Shown here: piece by piece, positions 1 through 8,933 of the stretch
How positions within the stretch are numbered: position 1 is the stretch's first letter
Layout of the letters: each line of letters starts with the position of its first letter
Assembly (NCBI RefSeq): GCF_027944115.1
Contig: NZ_JAPJZI010000001.1
Location: forward strand, 3,596,001-3,660,000
Reading direction: 5' to 3'
Length of the DNA stretch: 64,000 nucleotides
From: Hoeflea prorocentri
Lineage (GTDB): Bacteria > Pseudomonadota > Alphaproteobacteria > Rhizobiales > Rhizobiaceae
Position numbers and translations under genes: made by a program
The notes under the pieces: model-generated
Told to the model about the DNA's origin: nothing
Seen by the model: only the letters and a program-made list of their open reading frames with translations
The model's database searches: none

Positions 1-1015
1 GTGCTTTGCCTTCAAACGCCCTCTGACGGGTCTGCGACGGCAACTCGCCGAACTGCTTGCGGTAGTAACTGGTAAACCGGCTCCAGTCCCAAAAGCTTTC
101 TTCGGCGGCGATATCGCCGATGCTCTCGTCCGCCCGCTCCGGATCGAGCAATTTATGGCGGGCATTGTGGAGGCGTACGACGCGCAGATAGGCCATAGGC
201 CCCAGGAAGGCAAAATCCGAAAAGGCCTTCTCCAGCGATCTTTGCGAACCGAGCTCCCGCGTCAGGCCAGCCCTGACCCGATCCATCAAGCCGCTATCGT
301 TGATCAGCATGGTGCGCGCGCGCTCAAAGCGCTGGAAACCGCGGGCACGATCCACAGTCGACAGGCCGTTGATCTTGAGCCATTCCAGGGTCAGCGCGGA
401 GGCGATGCCGGTCAATGCGATGTCGTCGATAACGGCGCGCCTTTCCGGATCTCTGGTACCGAGCGCGATTTCCAGCGCCGCAAACATGCGGTCACGCAGC
501 GTTTGAACCAGATTGACCGATCGAATCAGCACTCCGTTGCGGCCCAGCCCCATCAACCAGTCCGCCAGCTGCGGTTCGAGGACAAGGCTCGCAAGAAGCG
601 CATCGCGATCGACGGCAAATGCCAGCGTTATGGCATCGGGTGGTGCGACGATAGTCGTCTCCCCACCCGGCGGGGTAACGCAGAGCATGTCCTTGCTCTT
701 CAGCTTGCCATTGGTGACAAACTGCTTGGTATCGTTAAGCACCAGGCAGAAGCTGAACAAATCCTGGGGCGTTGAGAACTGCTTTTCGATGGCCTGTGAG
801 GAGAACTCCATGAAGATGGAGACACGTCCGACCATCGCACACAGAACCCGACCCTGAAATATACCCGGCGTGAGCTGCCTGTGGACGACGTTGCTCTGGT
901 CAAACAGCGAAGTCTGCATTTCGAAATCGCTCTGCGATACGTCGATGACAAAGTCGTTTGGCTCCTGCCGTGCATATTTCGGAAACCAAAGATTTGCAGT
1001 CTCCAAATTCATCAT
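1..1015 (-). CDS. AraC-family transcriptional regulator, partial (3' end off window)
   Basis: DNA-binding regulator, truncated by the window edge, with about 338 codons visible and only the extreme C-terminus missing. Reading leftwards from tandem ATGs (1015 and 1012), the protein starts MMNLETANLWFP. It has the same layout as the next gene: an N-terminal sensing domain of about 220 residues, then a C-terminal AraC helix-turn-helix ending near QFGELPSQ. Clear shared stretches with the next gene (QLTPG.F.GR, QAIEK, WSRFTSYYR-type C-terminus) make the two tandem paralogues. A G-rich stretch before the start is a weak ribosome-binding site. The effector is unknown. The nearby iron alcohol dehydrogenase is a plausible target, which is inference from position only. 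Confidence 0.85.
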   Translation of the reverse strand, partial: MMNLETANLWFPKYARQEPNDFVIDVSQSDFEMQTSLFDQSNVVHRQLTPGIFQGRVLCAMVGRVSIFMEFSSQAIEKQFSTPQDLFSFCLVLNDTKQFVTNGKLKSKDMLCVTPPGGETTIVAPPDAITLAFAVDRDALLASLVLEPQLADWLMGLGRNGVLIRSVNLVQTLRDRMFAALEIALGTRDPERRAVIDDIALTGIASALTLEWLKINGLSTVDRARGFQRFERARTMLINDSGLMDRVRAGLTRELGSQRSLEKAFSDFAFLGPMAYLRVVRLHNARHKLLDPERADESIGDIAAEESFWDWSRFTSYYRKQFGELPSQTRQRAFEGKA

Positions 1016-1081
1016 TGCCCCCGCTGCCAATTTTATGTCTCGTTGTGGTTTAAATTGGCCGCCGGCCAAGGGTGTTCGTTT

Positions 1082-2095
1082 TCATACCGCTGCTACAGAA
1101 ACCCGCTCACGTGCCCGCGATGGCAGTTCGCCGAACTGCTTGCGGTAGTAGCTCGTGAACCGGCTCCAATCCCAAAAACCTTCTTCAGCGGCCAAGTCGC
1201 CGATGCTCTCGTCGATCCGTCCCGGGTCAAGCAGCTTGCGACGGGCATTGTGCAGGCGCAACAAACGAGAATAGGCGAGCGGCCCCATGGCGACGTGTTC
1301 GGAAAAAGCCTGTTCGACCGATCGCCACGAACCGGTACCGTTTAGCAGCCGGGCCTTGTGCATATGGACACTATAAATGTCGTTCATCAGCGCGTTTCGA
1401 GCGTGATGAAAACGCTCGAAACCACGCGGGAGCTGGCGTATCGGAAGCGTATCGGACTTCAGCCATTCAAGGGAGAAGGCGGACGCGATGCTAAACAACA
1501 CCGCCTCGTCGATCACGGCGAGCTTTTGCGGTGTCGTAGCGTGCGCCACGCTTTCAAGCGCTGCCAGTGCGCCTGCGCGAATGCCTTGAACGAAGCTCCT
1601 TGATTTGATCATCTCGCCGTACTTGCCGATGGCCATGAGCCAATCCGCGACGTCGGGCAGCATGCCGGAATTCTCGAGGAACGCGTCGCGCTCAATCGTG
1701 AAGGCCAACATAGTGCCACCCGGCGGGGAAATGCAGATCGCCTCGCCGTTTGGCGGCGTCACGTAAAGCCAATCCATAGATTTGGTGATCCCATTGGCAA
1801 TGAAGGAAGAGGTCTCACGCAACCCCAGGCACATCGCAAAATGGCCCGGCGGCACATCGATATCCTTCTCGATTGCCTGGTTGCAATACTCCATGTAAAT
1901 CGCCAGGCGACCAAGATCGGCGCGAAAAAGTCGGCCCTCAAACCGACCGGGTGTCAGCTGCGTGTATTTTATGTTCAGCTCTGCCATCAGGGACGATTGG
2001 GCGTCAAAATCTCTTTGTGAGGAGTCCAGAACAAAATCGAGCGGTGCGGTATGAATTTTGTCCGGAAACCAAAACTCTGATCCATTCAAGCCCAT
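1082..2095 (-). CDS. AraC-family transcriptional regulator
   Basis: Complete 337-residue regulator. The C-terminal ~100 residues form the double helix-turn-helix of the AraC/XylS family (ARRKLLDPGRIDESIGDLA, then FWDWSRFTSYYRKQFGELPS). The N-terminal ~220 residues have no catalytic motif and resemble the sensing half of EutR/FeaR-like regulators. It is paralogous to the truncated gene immediately downstream, separated by 66 bases and on the same strand, so the pair is probably a local duplication. It diverges from the iron alcohol dehydrogenase across a 900-base spacer, the usual position for a regulator of that gene. The ligand cannot be read from the sequence. Confidence 0.88.
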   Translation of the reverse strand: MGLNGSEFWFPDKIHTAPLDFVLDSSQRDFDAQSSLMAELNIKYTQLTPGRFEGRLFRADLGRLAIYMEYCNQAIEKDIDVPPGHFAMCLGLRETSSFIANGITKSMDWLYVTPPNGEAICISPPGGTMLAFTIERDAFLENSGMLPDVADWLMAIGKYGEMIKSRSFVQGIRAGALAALESVAHATTPQKLAVIDEAVLFSIASAFSLEWLKSDTLPIRQLPRGFERFHHARNALMNDIYSVHMHKARLLNGTGSWRSVEQAFSEHVAMGPLAYSRLLRLHNARRKLLDPGRIDESIGDLAAEEGFWDWSRFTSYYRKQFGELPSRARERVSVAAV

Positions 2096-2996
2096 ATGAT
2101 TTCCCCGGAACGTTTTTGGAAATTATGAATGGAACGGCCCCTTGTGCAGGCGCGATGGCAAAATCGCCCGAGCGCGCCGCATTTGATTGATAGGGTGGTG
2201 AACAGGCGCATTGTGTGAGCGATCGCGCATAAAGCACCCTGTCGGGCGATGCCGACACAAAGGGTCATTGAAAACACCGCGGTCGGTTGCGCGCACGTCA
2301 ATGACCAACCCAAATCCGCGCCGAGTGAGAACGGCAGCACAACTAAGCCAGACAAACGTGCGTCGCGTCTGCAAGTAGGTACCGTTGGCACTGCAAGTAT
2401 GTCCCGCCCTTTCGTCTCTCCTTGCCGCACGTTAAACGCAAATTGCATACCTTGTTATGCAGTTTGCGCAAATTTTCCACGTATCGTCCACGAAATTTGT
2501 GAAATATATTCATGTTCTTACTCACACAATGCACAATATGCGTAGTCCTTTTGCGGGCTGGAAGCAGAAAATGCTGCAGCGTGTTTGTTTATCCGATGTC
2601 AAATACTAAAACCGCGCTGGGGTCTTGGTCGGCATGCCGCGCCACTTTCGGGTGCGCCGGCATGCGCCAATCACGCAAATAATGAGCTAACATTCTAAAA
2701 AAGCTTCTAAATCAGCGATTGATCAATGGCCGCATGGTTTACTTCGGGAATATGAGTTGGTCGAGTACTACCGGGCCCGCTGCAAGTAATTCCGGGTGAA
2801 ATAAACCTGACACTCAGCGTGACCCGTTTCACATCCATTCCACCGCGCTTCAAAGCGCTTGGCTCCACCTGCCACGCGCTGAAGAACCAGTCGATCGGCT
2901 TCGATCATATCGCCTTGCACATTCGGTCGCAGCGATATTGACAACACAGCGAATATCCGGCCGATATTCCCCCAGCGCGCCGAGGAGGAAACCGCC
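2096..2996. other. Long intergenic region between AraC regulator and alcohol dehydrogenase
   Basis: This is one of the longest spacers in the window (about 900 bases) and is noticeably more AT-rich than its surroundings between about 2440 and 2760. I see no convincing gene: the open frames here have no start signal and no recognisable product. A TTGACA hexamer at 2938-2943 with a GATATT-like -10 near 2963 could be the dehydrogenase promoter, but the spacing (19) is long. Binding sites for the adjacent AraC proteins would be expected here, though I found no clear repeated operator. Confidence 0.5.
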
Positions 2997-4154
2997 ATGC
3001 ATCCATTTAACTTCAATACCGCCGCCAGCATCAGATTTGGCGCGGGACTTGTTTCCCAGCTTGGTGACATGGTCAAAACAAGCATCGGTTCACGCGTTCT
3101 GCTGGTGACCGATCCAGGCATGATGGCGACCGGAATTGTCGATAAGGCCACTTATTCCCTGAAAGCATCGGGCGTGGACGTCAGCCTTTTTCAGGATGTG
3201 CAAGCGGACCCTCCGGAAAAAGTGGTCATGTCCTGCGCCGCAGCGGCAATCGAGCATGGATCTCAAGGCATCATCGGTCTCGGAGGTGGTTCCTCCCTGG
3301 ACGTGGCAAAGCTTGCCGCGCTGTTGGCGCCTGGCAACGAAACCCTGAAAGACGCTTACGGTGTCGGCAACGCCAAGGGACCACGTCTTCCGCTTGTTCT
3401 TGTTCCAACCACGTCCGGCACCGGGTCAGAAGTGACGCCGATATCGATTGTGACAACCGGAACCAATGAAAAAATGGGTGTCGTGTCGCCCGTTATCATC
3501 CCGGATATCGCCCTGCTGGATCCGGAGCTGACTCTGGGATTGCCGCCACACATTACGGCCGCCACGGGTATCGACGCGATGGTACACGCAATCGAAGCCT
3601 ACGCCTCGGCCAGCGCAAACAACAATCCTATTTCGCGCATGCTTGCCGAGAAAGCACTCGAGCTCATGGGCGCCGCTCTTTTGACCGCGGTGAAAGACGG
3701 CTCCGACATCGAAACACGTTCCGCAATGCTTTTAGGCTCGATGCTGGCCGGACAGGCGTTTTCCAATTCTCCCGTCGCAGCGGTGCACGCCCTGGCATAC
3801 CCATTGGGAGGGCATTTTCATATTCCACACGGCTTATCAAACGCGCTGGTTCTGCCGCATGTGCTGCGGTTTAACTGTGAGACCAATCCGGAACCCTATG
3901 CGGCCATTGCTCCATTTGCTTTTCCGAAACTGGCCGAGATCGGCGAACAGGGTCGCGCGCTTGCGTTCTGTGACGAGCTGCAGAAGCTCTCACAAGCCTG
4001 CGGACTGCAGCAATCCTTGCGAGAGATGAACATCCCCGAGGATGTTCTGCCGAAACTGGCAGACGATGCGATGAATCAAACGAGACTGCTCGTCAACAAT
4101 CCTCGCGAAGTCACACGTGATGATGCCTTGGCGATTTATCAGGCAGCCTATTGA
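2997..4154 (+). CDS. Iron-containing alcohol dehydrogenase
   Basis: Cytoplasmic NAD(P)-dependent, Fe(II)-dependent oxidoreductase of the FucO/AdhB family that interconverts alcohols with aldehydes or ketones. At 385 residues it has the family's usual length. The nucleotide-binding loop GLGGGSSLDVAK lies near residues 95-105 and the GTGSEVT signature near 141-147. The metal ligands can be placed at D193, H197, H264 and H278 (in GIDAMVHAIE, VHALAYPLGG and IPHGLSN). A strong GAGGAG ribosome-binding site precedes the ATG. The substrate is undetermined. Two AraC regulators lie upstream on the other strand. No aldehyde dehydrogenase or PQQ gene is nearby to narrow the pathway. Confidence 0.93.
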   Translation: MHPFNFNTAASIRFGAGLVSQLGDMVKTSIGSRVLLVTDPGMMATGIVDKATYSLKASGVDVSLFQDVQADPPEKVVMSCAAAAIEHGSQGIIGLGGGSSLDVAKLAALLAPGNETLKDAYGVGNAKGPRLPLVLVPTTSGTGSEVTPISIVTTGTNEKMGVVSPVIIPDIALLDPELTLGLPPHITAATGIDAMVHAIEAYASASANNNPISRMLAEKALELMGAALLTAVKDGSDIETRSAMLLGSMLAGQAFSNSPVAAVHALAYPLGGHFHIPHGLSNALVLPHVLRFNCETNPEPYAAIAPFAFPKLAEIGEQGRALAFCDELQKLSQACGLQQSLREMNIPEDVLPKLADDAMNQTRLLVNNPREVTRDDALAIYQAAY

Positions 4155-4208
4155 AGGAGGCCCATGCGGCGGTCGTCAGAAAAACGAACGCCCGACACAG
4201 GCCCGAAC

Positions 4209-5036
4209 CTAGGAGCACATGGCCGATATCACCACGGACGGGGCCGGCACAAGAAATCCGCCTTGCGTTTCCCGCCCGTCCGAGCGTACGCGCTGCGCCA
4301 GGTCGGCCCTGATGGCGTCACGTCTTTCGCTGCTTTGACCGCCCAGCAGCGATGCAGCGCGGACGGCTCCTTTGTCGAAAGCATCGAACAGCGCCTCTGG
4401 CGCAGAAACAAGAAGCTGGCTTGCGATCCCGGTCCCTTTGACGCCGGAAAACCCGCTACGCGTCAATATCGGCTCGGCGATTGCAATATCCGCCATCATA
4501 TGGGCATCGGGCCCGGCAGGCAGTGTCACCGAAGGGTCGCCCAGGCGTTCAACGGCATCGAACAACCAGCCGAAAGCACCGCTTGAGCCCTTCCCCCGCC
4601 AAATCGAAAACGCGATCCGTCCGCCCGGCTTCAGAACACGCGCGGCCTCCCTCAGGCCCTGCCCGGTGTCGGGAAAATGCGGCACGCCAAACCCAATTGT
4701 CACCGCGTCAAAACCGTCATCGGGAAATGTCATCGCCATGGCATCGCCCTGAACGAATGTCGCGCCGGGCGCGGATTTTTGCGCCAGTGCGATCATGGCC
4801 GGGGAGAAATCAAGTCCGGTGACAGTCGCTTTCCTGTTCAAAAGCTCAACAGCGACGACGCCGTGCCCGGTGCACAGGTCAAGCACGCCGACGCCGGGCC
4901 CGGCTTCCACGGCATCCGCCATCTGCTTCGCAGCGAGGCGCGCCGCAAAATCAAAGCCATCCGCATAGCCCTGCGCGATTTGCGGGTCTGCCCAGCCATC
5001 ATGCTCCATTTTCTCAAATGCATCGGTGTTGTTCAT
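4209..5036 (-). CDS. Class I SAM-dependent methyltransferase (UbiE/Coq5-like)
   Basis: 275-residue protein with the class I methyltransferase fold. Motif I VLDLCTGHGVVAVEL lies near residues 51-65, the acidic end of strand 2 is GLDFSPAMIALA, motif II/III is GDAMAMTFPDDGFDAVT, and the post-III segment is EAARVLKPGGRIAFSIW. It matches the Methyltransf_11/UbiE group, but nothing here identifies a quinone or other acceptor, so the substrate is open. It converges on the alcohol dehydrogenase and diverges from the GH13 phosphorylase, and it looks monocistronic. Confidence 0.85.
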   Translation of the reverse strand: MNNTDAFEKMEHDGWADPQIAQGYADGFDFAARLAAKQMADAVEAGPGVGVLDLCTGHGVVAVELLNRKATVTGLDFSPAMIALAQKSAPGATFVQGDAMAMTFPDDGFDAVTIGFGVPHFPDTGQGLREAARVLKPGGRIAFSIWRGKGSSGAFGWLFDAVERLGDPSVTLPAGPDAHMMADIAIAEPILTRSGFSGVKGTGIASQLLVSAPEALFDAFDKGAVRAASLLGGQSSERRDAIRADLAQRVRSDGRETQGGFLVPAPSVVISAMCS

Positions 5037-5157
5037 ACGCCCCTCCCAGGAGCGCAGGAGACTAGCACGGATCAGACACGGACGGACAAATCGCGCTATT
5101 CAGGCGGGGCCGAACGCATGATCCGGCAAAATCGCAATTGTCATTCCTGTCCGGCAT

Positions 5158-6933
5158 GTGCTTGTGTGGTATCGAGTAGAGTTCGAATTCCAGGCGAGAT
5201 CACCACCAGTGTTTGGCAGCGAAATAGCGCAACGCGTTGCATCCATTTATCCCGATATTGACGCCGATATCCTGGCCAGCCAGATCATCGATGCGTTCTG
5301 GCCTGAAGGGACCCATCGCCGCAAACGCGCGCGGCGGCCAGGCAACATGCTTTGGTCCCAAACCAATGCGCTGCTGATCACCTATGGAAACTCGCTGATC
5401 GACGGGCAGCACAAACCACTTGATCTGTTGCATCACTTTTTACGCAACGACCTCAAGGGCGCGATTGATGGCGTGCACATATTGCCCTTCTTTCCTTTTA
5501 CATCGGATGACGGGTTTGCCGTCTCCGACTACCGTAAGGTCAATCCGCAGCTCGGAGACTGGGTCGACATCAACCGGATTGCCGATGATTTCAAGCTGAT
5601 GTCCGATCTGGTGCTCAACCATGTCTCCAGCCAAGGGCAATGGTTCAACGCCTACAGGCAGGGAAAGGCTCCGTTTGACAGGTTTTTCTTCGAAGCATCG
5701 CCCGACCAGGACCTCAGCCAGGTTGTGCGCCCGCGCACAACGCCTTTGCTGCAGGAGGTCGAGACGGTCAACGGTCCGCGCCATGTCTGGTGCACGTTCA
5801 GCCATGACCAGATAGACCTCGATTTCCGCAACCCGGAGGTCCTGCTGGAATTCCTGCGCATCATCAGGCTGCACATCGACAATGGCGTGCAGATCATTCG
5901 GCTCGACGCCGTCGCCTTTCTCTGGAAAGAAGCAGGAACACCCTCCATTCATCTGCGGCAAACCCATGAGATCGTGAAACTTATCCGCGCATTGTGCGAT
6001 TACGCCGTTGAACCGGTTATCCTCTTGACGGAGACCAATGTTCCGAAGGCAGAGAATCTGAGCTATTTCGGCAACCGCGACGAAGCCCATGTCATTTACA
6101 ATTTCCCCCTTCCGCCGCTTATTCTCCATGCCTTGATGGCCGGGACAGCCAAACACCTTGCAACATGGCAACGCGCCATGCCGCCCGCCCCGCTCGGATG
6201 CGCCTATTTGAATTTCACGGCCAGCCATGACGGTATCGGCATGCGCCCGGCTGAGGGCCTGCTAACGCAAGGCGATCAGGCGGCCATGATCAAGACGGTG
6301 AAAAAAACCGGCGGGCTTGTTTCGATGCGGGCGCTGCCGGACGGCGGCGAAGCACCCTATGAATTAAACACGACATTCTTCGATGCCCTGACCGAGACAT
6401 TCAACGGTCCGGACAGCCATCACAGGGAGCGGTTTTTATGCTCGCAGACGATTGTGATGTCGCTTGAGGGTATTCCCGCATTCTACATACATGCGCTTTT
6501 GGCCACGCCGAATGACACCGAAGCGGTCGAAAAACGCGGCATGAACAGGGCCATCAACAGGCATCAGTGGAATTATGAGAAGCTTAGAAGCCTTTTGGAC
6601 GATCCCGACAGCCGGCAAAAAAGCATTTTGAACGCCCTGCGCGACCGGCTGCTTGTGCGCAAGAACCAACCTGCCTTTCATCCCAATGCAACCCAGTTCA
6701 CCCTGATGACGTCCGATGACCGGGTCTTCGGGCTTTGGCGGCAGAGCCTGGACCGGCAGCAATCCATATTCGCCCTGCACAATGTGAGCGCGGACACCGT
6801 CACACTACCGGCAACTGTCCTGAACCTGATTGCCGATGAGAACTGGGTCGATGTGCTGAATGGCGACGTGATTTCAGACGAAATTACGCTCAAGCCCTAT
6901 CAATGCCGCTGGATCAGCAATCAGTCTTACTGA
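5158..6933 (+). CDS. GH13_18 sucrose-phosphorylase-type enzyme, probable glucosylglycerate phosphorylase
   Basis: Alpha-retaining glycoside phosphorylase of the sucrose phosphorylase subfamily. Visible catalytic residues, numbered from the GTG at 5158, are the nucleophile D250 (IRLDAVAFLW), the acid/base E292 (LLTETN) and the transition-state aspartate D358 (SHDGIG). Known members of this subfamily split sucrose, sucrose-6-phosphate, glucosylglycerol or glucosylglycerate with phosphate. The abutting genes for synthesis of glucosyl-3-phosphoglycerate and its dephosphorylation make glucosylglycerate the most economical substrate (inference). The start is uncertain: a second in-frame GTG at 5209 gives an N-terminus (FGSEIAQRVASIYP) closer to the family pattern. 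The gene converges on the synthase and overlaps its 3' end by 7 bases. Confidence 0.85.
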   Translation: MLVWYRVEFEFQARSPPVFGSEIAQRVASIYPDIDADILASQIIDAFWPEGTHRRKRARRPGNMLWSQTNALLITYGNSLIDGQHKPLDLLHHFLRNDLKGAIDGVHILPFFPFTSDDGFAVSDYRKVNPQLGDWVDINRIADDFKLMSDLVLNHVSSQGQWFNAYRQGKAPFDRFFFEASPDQDLSQVVRPRTTPLLQEVETVNGPRHVWCTFSHDQIDLDFRNPEVLLEFLRIIRLHIDNGVQIIRLDAVAFLWKEAGTPSIHLRQTHEIVKLIRALCDYAVEPVILLTETNVPKAENLSYFGNRDEAHVIYNFPLPPLILHALMAGTAKHLATWQRAMPPAPLGCAYLNFTASHDGIGMRPAEGLLTQGDQAAMIKTVKKTGGLVSMRALPDGGEAPYELNTTFFDALTETFNGPDSHHRERFLCSQTIVMSLEGIPAFYIHALLATPNDTEAVEKRGMNRAINRHQWNYEKLRSLLDDPDSRQKSILNALRDRLLVRKNQPAFHPNATQFTLMTSDDRVFGLWRQSLDRQQSIFALHNVSADTVTLPATVLNLIADENWVDVLNGDVISDEITLKPYQCRWISNQSY

Positions 6934-8147
6934 AACTCTTCCAGGTCAGCGGCGGCGGCGGTATGCAGATCGCGGATCAGATCCTGGTCCGCAGCGTGCA
7001 CGCGGTTCCACGTGGGAATGAACGGCGTCTCATGCGGATTGTCCAGAAAGGTCTGACCGGCCCGCATGATGCTCTCGGAAAACAGTTCGATTGTGATCTC
7101 TTCGGCGTGGCGATCCAGCGTCAGACCGTTCATCTGTGCGTCGCTGTGATAAGCTTCCAGCAGATCAAGGGCGCTGCGATAGTAGGTTGCCTTGAGCGTG
7201 CGGAAAATGTTGTTTGTGAACACCGTGCCGTCGGCAGCCAGCTTGCGGAATATGGCCTTGCAGATATCTGTCGACATGCGGTTCAGGCCGGCATGGGCAT
7301 CCTGTGGGCTTAAATCCTGATGTTTATGGTCGTAGGCATCTGCGATCTCCACCTGACAGACGGCGCGGGGTGCAAGATTGCGCCAGGCTTCTGAAAGCAC
7401 GCCGATCTCGAGACCCCAATCGGAAGGGATGCGCATATCCGGCAATATGCTGGTGCGCATGGCAAATTCGCCCGACAGCGGATAACGGAAACTGCGCAGA
7501 TAATCGATGTAATCACGCTCGCCGACCACTTTTTTCAAGGCAATCAGCAATGGGCTGACAAGCAACCGCGTGACACGGCCATTGAGCTTGTTGTTGCCAA
7601 TTCGGGCGTAGTACCCCTTGGCGACCTGATAGGGAAATGTCGGATTGGCTACGGGATATATGAGCCGGGCCAGCATCTCATTCGAGTAGGTCAGGATATC
7701 GCAATCATGAATGGCCATCACGGCGCTGTCCTGGCAGCCGATCAGATAACCGATGGAAGACCACACATTCTTGCCCTTGCCCGGTTCCGTCGGTGCGAGC
7801 CCCATGGATTGAAGGCGCCCACCCACCTGCAGCATGCGGGGACTGTCGTTCCAGATAACGACATGTTTCTGATTGAGGCCCTTGAAAAAGGAGCAGGCAT
7901 GGCGGAACTGATTTTCATCCGCACGGTCCAGCCCGATGATGATCCGGTGCAGATAGGTCACCTTTGAAAGCTCGGCCAGAATGCGCGGCATCGCGTCGGT
8001 TTCAAGCTCCGAATAAAGGCATGGCAGAACAAGCGACATCTTGCGCGATAGCGCGTAACTTTCCAGTTCGGCCGTCATTTGATCCAGCGAACGGGTGCGC
8101 AAATTGTGCAGCGTTGCTATGTTGCCGTTCTGATGAAAATCAACCAT
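6927..8147 (-). CDS. gpgS: Glucosyl-3-phosphoglycerate synthase-like glycosyltransferase (GT81 type)
   Basis: 406-residue inverting-fold (GT-A) glycosyltransferase. It has the nucleotide-sugar motif region VLPCLYSELETDAM near the N-terminus, a DxD-type metal motif in IHDCDILTYS, the acceptor-side stretch RYPLSGEFAMR, and GLEIGVLSE. This arrangement is that of GpgS/MpgS enzymes, which join a glucose or mannose from a nucleotide sugar to 3-phosphoglycerate. The phosphatase gene lies only 12 bases upstream in the same operon, so the pair should make the compatible solute glucosylglycerate (or mannosylglycerate). Gluco rather than manno specificity is inferred from the phosphorylase neighbour and overall resemblance to GT81. 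Confidence 0.8.
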   Translation of the reverse strand: MVDFHQNGNIATLHNLRTRSLDQMTAELESYALSRKMSLVLPCLYSELETDAMPRILAELSKVTYLHRIIIGLDRADENQFRHACSFFKGLNQKHVVIWNDSPRMLQVGGRLQSMGLAPTEPGKGKNVWSSIGYLIGCQDSAVMAIHDCDILTYSNEMLARLIYPVANPTFPYQVAKGYYARIGNNKLNGRVTRLLVSPLLIALKKVVGERDYIDYLRSFRYPLSGEFAMRTSILPDMRIPSDWGLEIGVLSEAWRNLAPRAVCQVEIADAYDHKHQDLSPQDAHAGLNRMSTDICKAIFRKLAADGTVFTNNIFRTLKATYYRSALDLLEAYHSDAQMNGLTLDRHAEEITIELFSESIMRAGQTFLDNPHETPFIPTWNRVHAADQDLIRDLHTAAAADLEEFQ

Positions 8148-8159
8148 TCCTGTCCGGAC

Positions 8160-8933
8160 CTATTCCATTGAGAGCGTTTGCAGCAAATGTTCGATTGCCC
8201 AGGACCAGCCTCGTGGTCCCGGCAATGTGGTACGTAAGATGCGTCCGGTGTTTTCACCTTGCAAGTGCGGCAAAGGCGCATTTTGCGGATTTGAAACGAC
8301 GACACCGTAATCGGCGGCCTTCAGCATTTCCACATCGTTGGGCGCATCGCCGAGAGCGATCGTGTGCTGCGGCCTATATCTTGCCGTGATTTCCCGCATG
8401 GCATCGGCCTTTGTCCGGCCCTTTGAAAGGGTCAGGAACCGGCCGCCCTGTTGAGCCTTGATGCCCTGCTCGTTTAATGCCGCGACAAACCGGTCGCGCT
8501 CCACATCACTCCCGCCCCAGATGCCGGGTTCGGAGAAAGATCGCGCCTTGGCGCGTTCGGCCTCAGCCAATGACAAGCCGGTTTTTTCCGCGACCAGATT
8601 AACCGACATGTCACCAAAACCGAGAAACAAGCTTCTCAGGCGGTCGGGAAGGCTATCGAGATGACCCCTGACCTCCTTGTATTCATCCGCATCATGCTGC
8701 GAACGCTCCAGACCAATAATGCCCGCACCGTTTTCAACAATTGCCGGGCAAGCCTCCAACCCCATCGCCCGTTGCAGCGGTTTGATCTCGGGCACCGTCT
8801 TGCTGCTCGCAAGGACCACCATTGCGCCCATTTCGGCAAGCCGTCTAAGTGCCGGTTTGGCGTCATCCCAGGAATAGGTCTCGTGATCCAGGAGCGTGCC
8901 ATCAAGATCGGAAAATACAATGAGCCGCATCAC
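8160..8933 (-). CDS. gpgP: HAD-IIB phosphatase, glucosyl-/mannosyl-3-phosphoglycerate phosphatase type
   Basis: 257-residue Cof-type HAD hydrolase. Motif I is FSDLDGTLLD with the nucleophile and acid/base at D9 and D11, motif II is VVLASSKT, a lysine-containing segment follows (LSKGRTKADAM), and motif IV is ALGDAPNDVEML. The length and the P-E-I-K-P-L-Q/E-N-G-A-G-I segment match the mannosyl-3-phosphoglycerate phosphatase family, which removes phosphate after the synthase step. It starts with GTG (or the adjacent ATG), overlapping the stop of the cytochrome gene (GTGATG), and lies 12 bases ahead of the synthase. The three genes should be translationally linked. Confidence 0.85.
   Translation of the reverse strand: MMRLIVFSDLDGTLLDHETYSWDDAKPALRRLAEMGAMVVLASSKTVPEIKPLQRAMGLEACPAIVENGAGIIGLERSQHDADEYKEVRGHLDSLPDRLRSLFLGFGDMSVNLVAEKTGLSLAEAERAKARSFSEPGIWGGSDVERDRFVAALNEQGIKAQQGGRFLTLSKGRTKADAMREITARYRPQHTIALGDAPNDVEMLKAADYGVVVSNPQNAPLPHLQGENTGRILRTTLPGPRGWSWAIEHLLQTLSME

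Noticed and set aside
2086-2545. Open frames on both strands in the spacer before the alcohol dehydrogenase
   Set aside because: They have no ribosome-binding site, no recognisable domain and an amino-acid make-up typical of shadow frames (Cys/Arg/Ser-rich), and they overlap one another.
2719-2726. TTGATCAA as an FNR/FixK half-site pair upstream of the alcohol dehydrogenase
   Set aside because: The two halves abut with no 4-base spacer, unlike the proper box at 53037-53050.
5440-6228. Long minus-strand frame inside the GH13 gene
   Set aside because: It lies wholly opposite the catalytic core of the phosphorylase and shows no domain.
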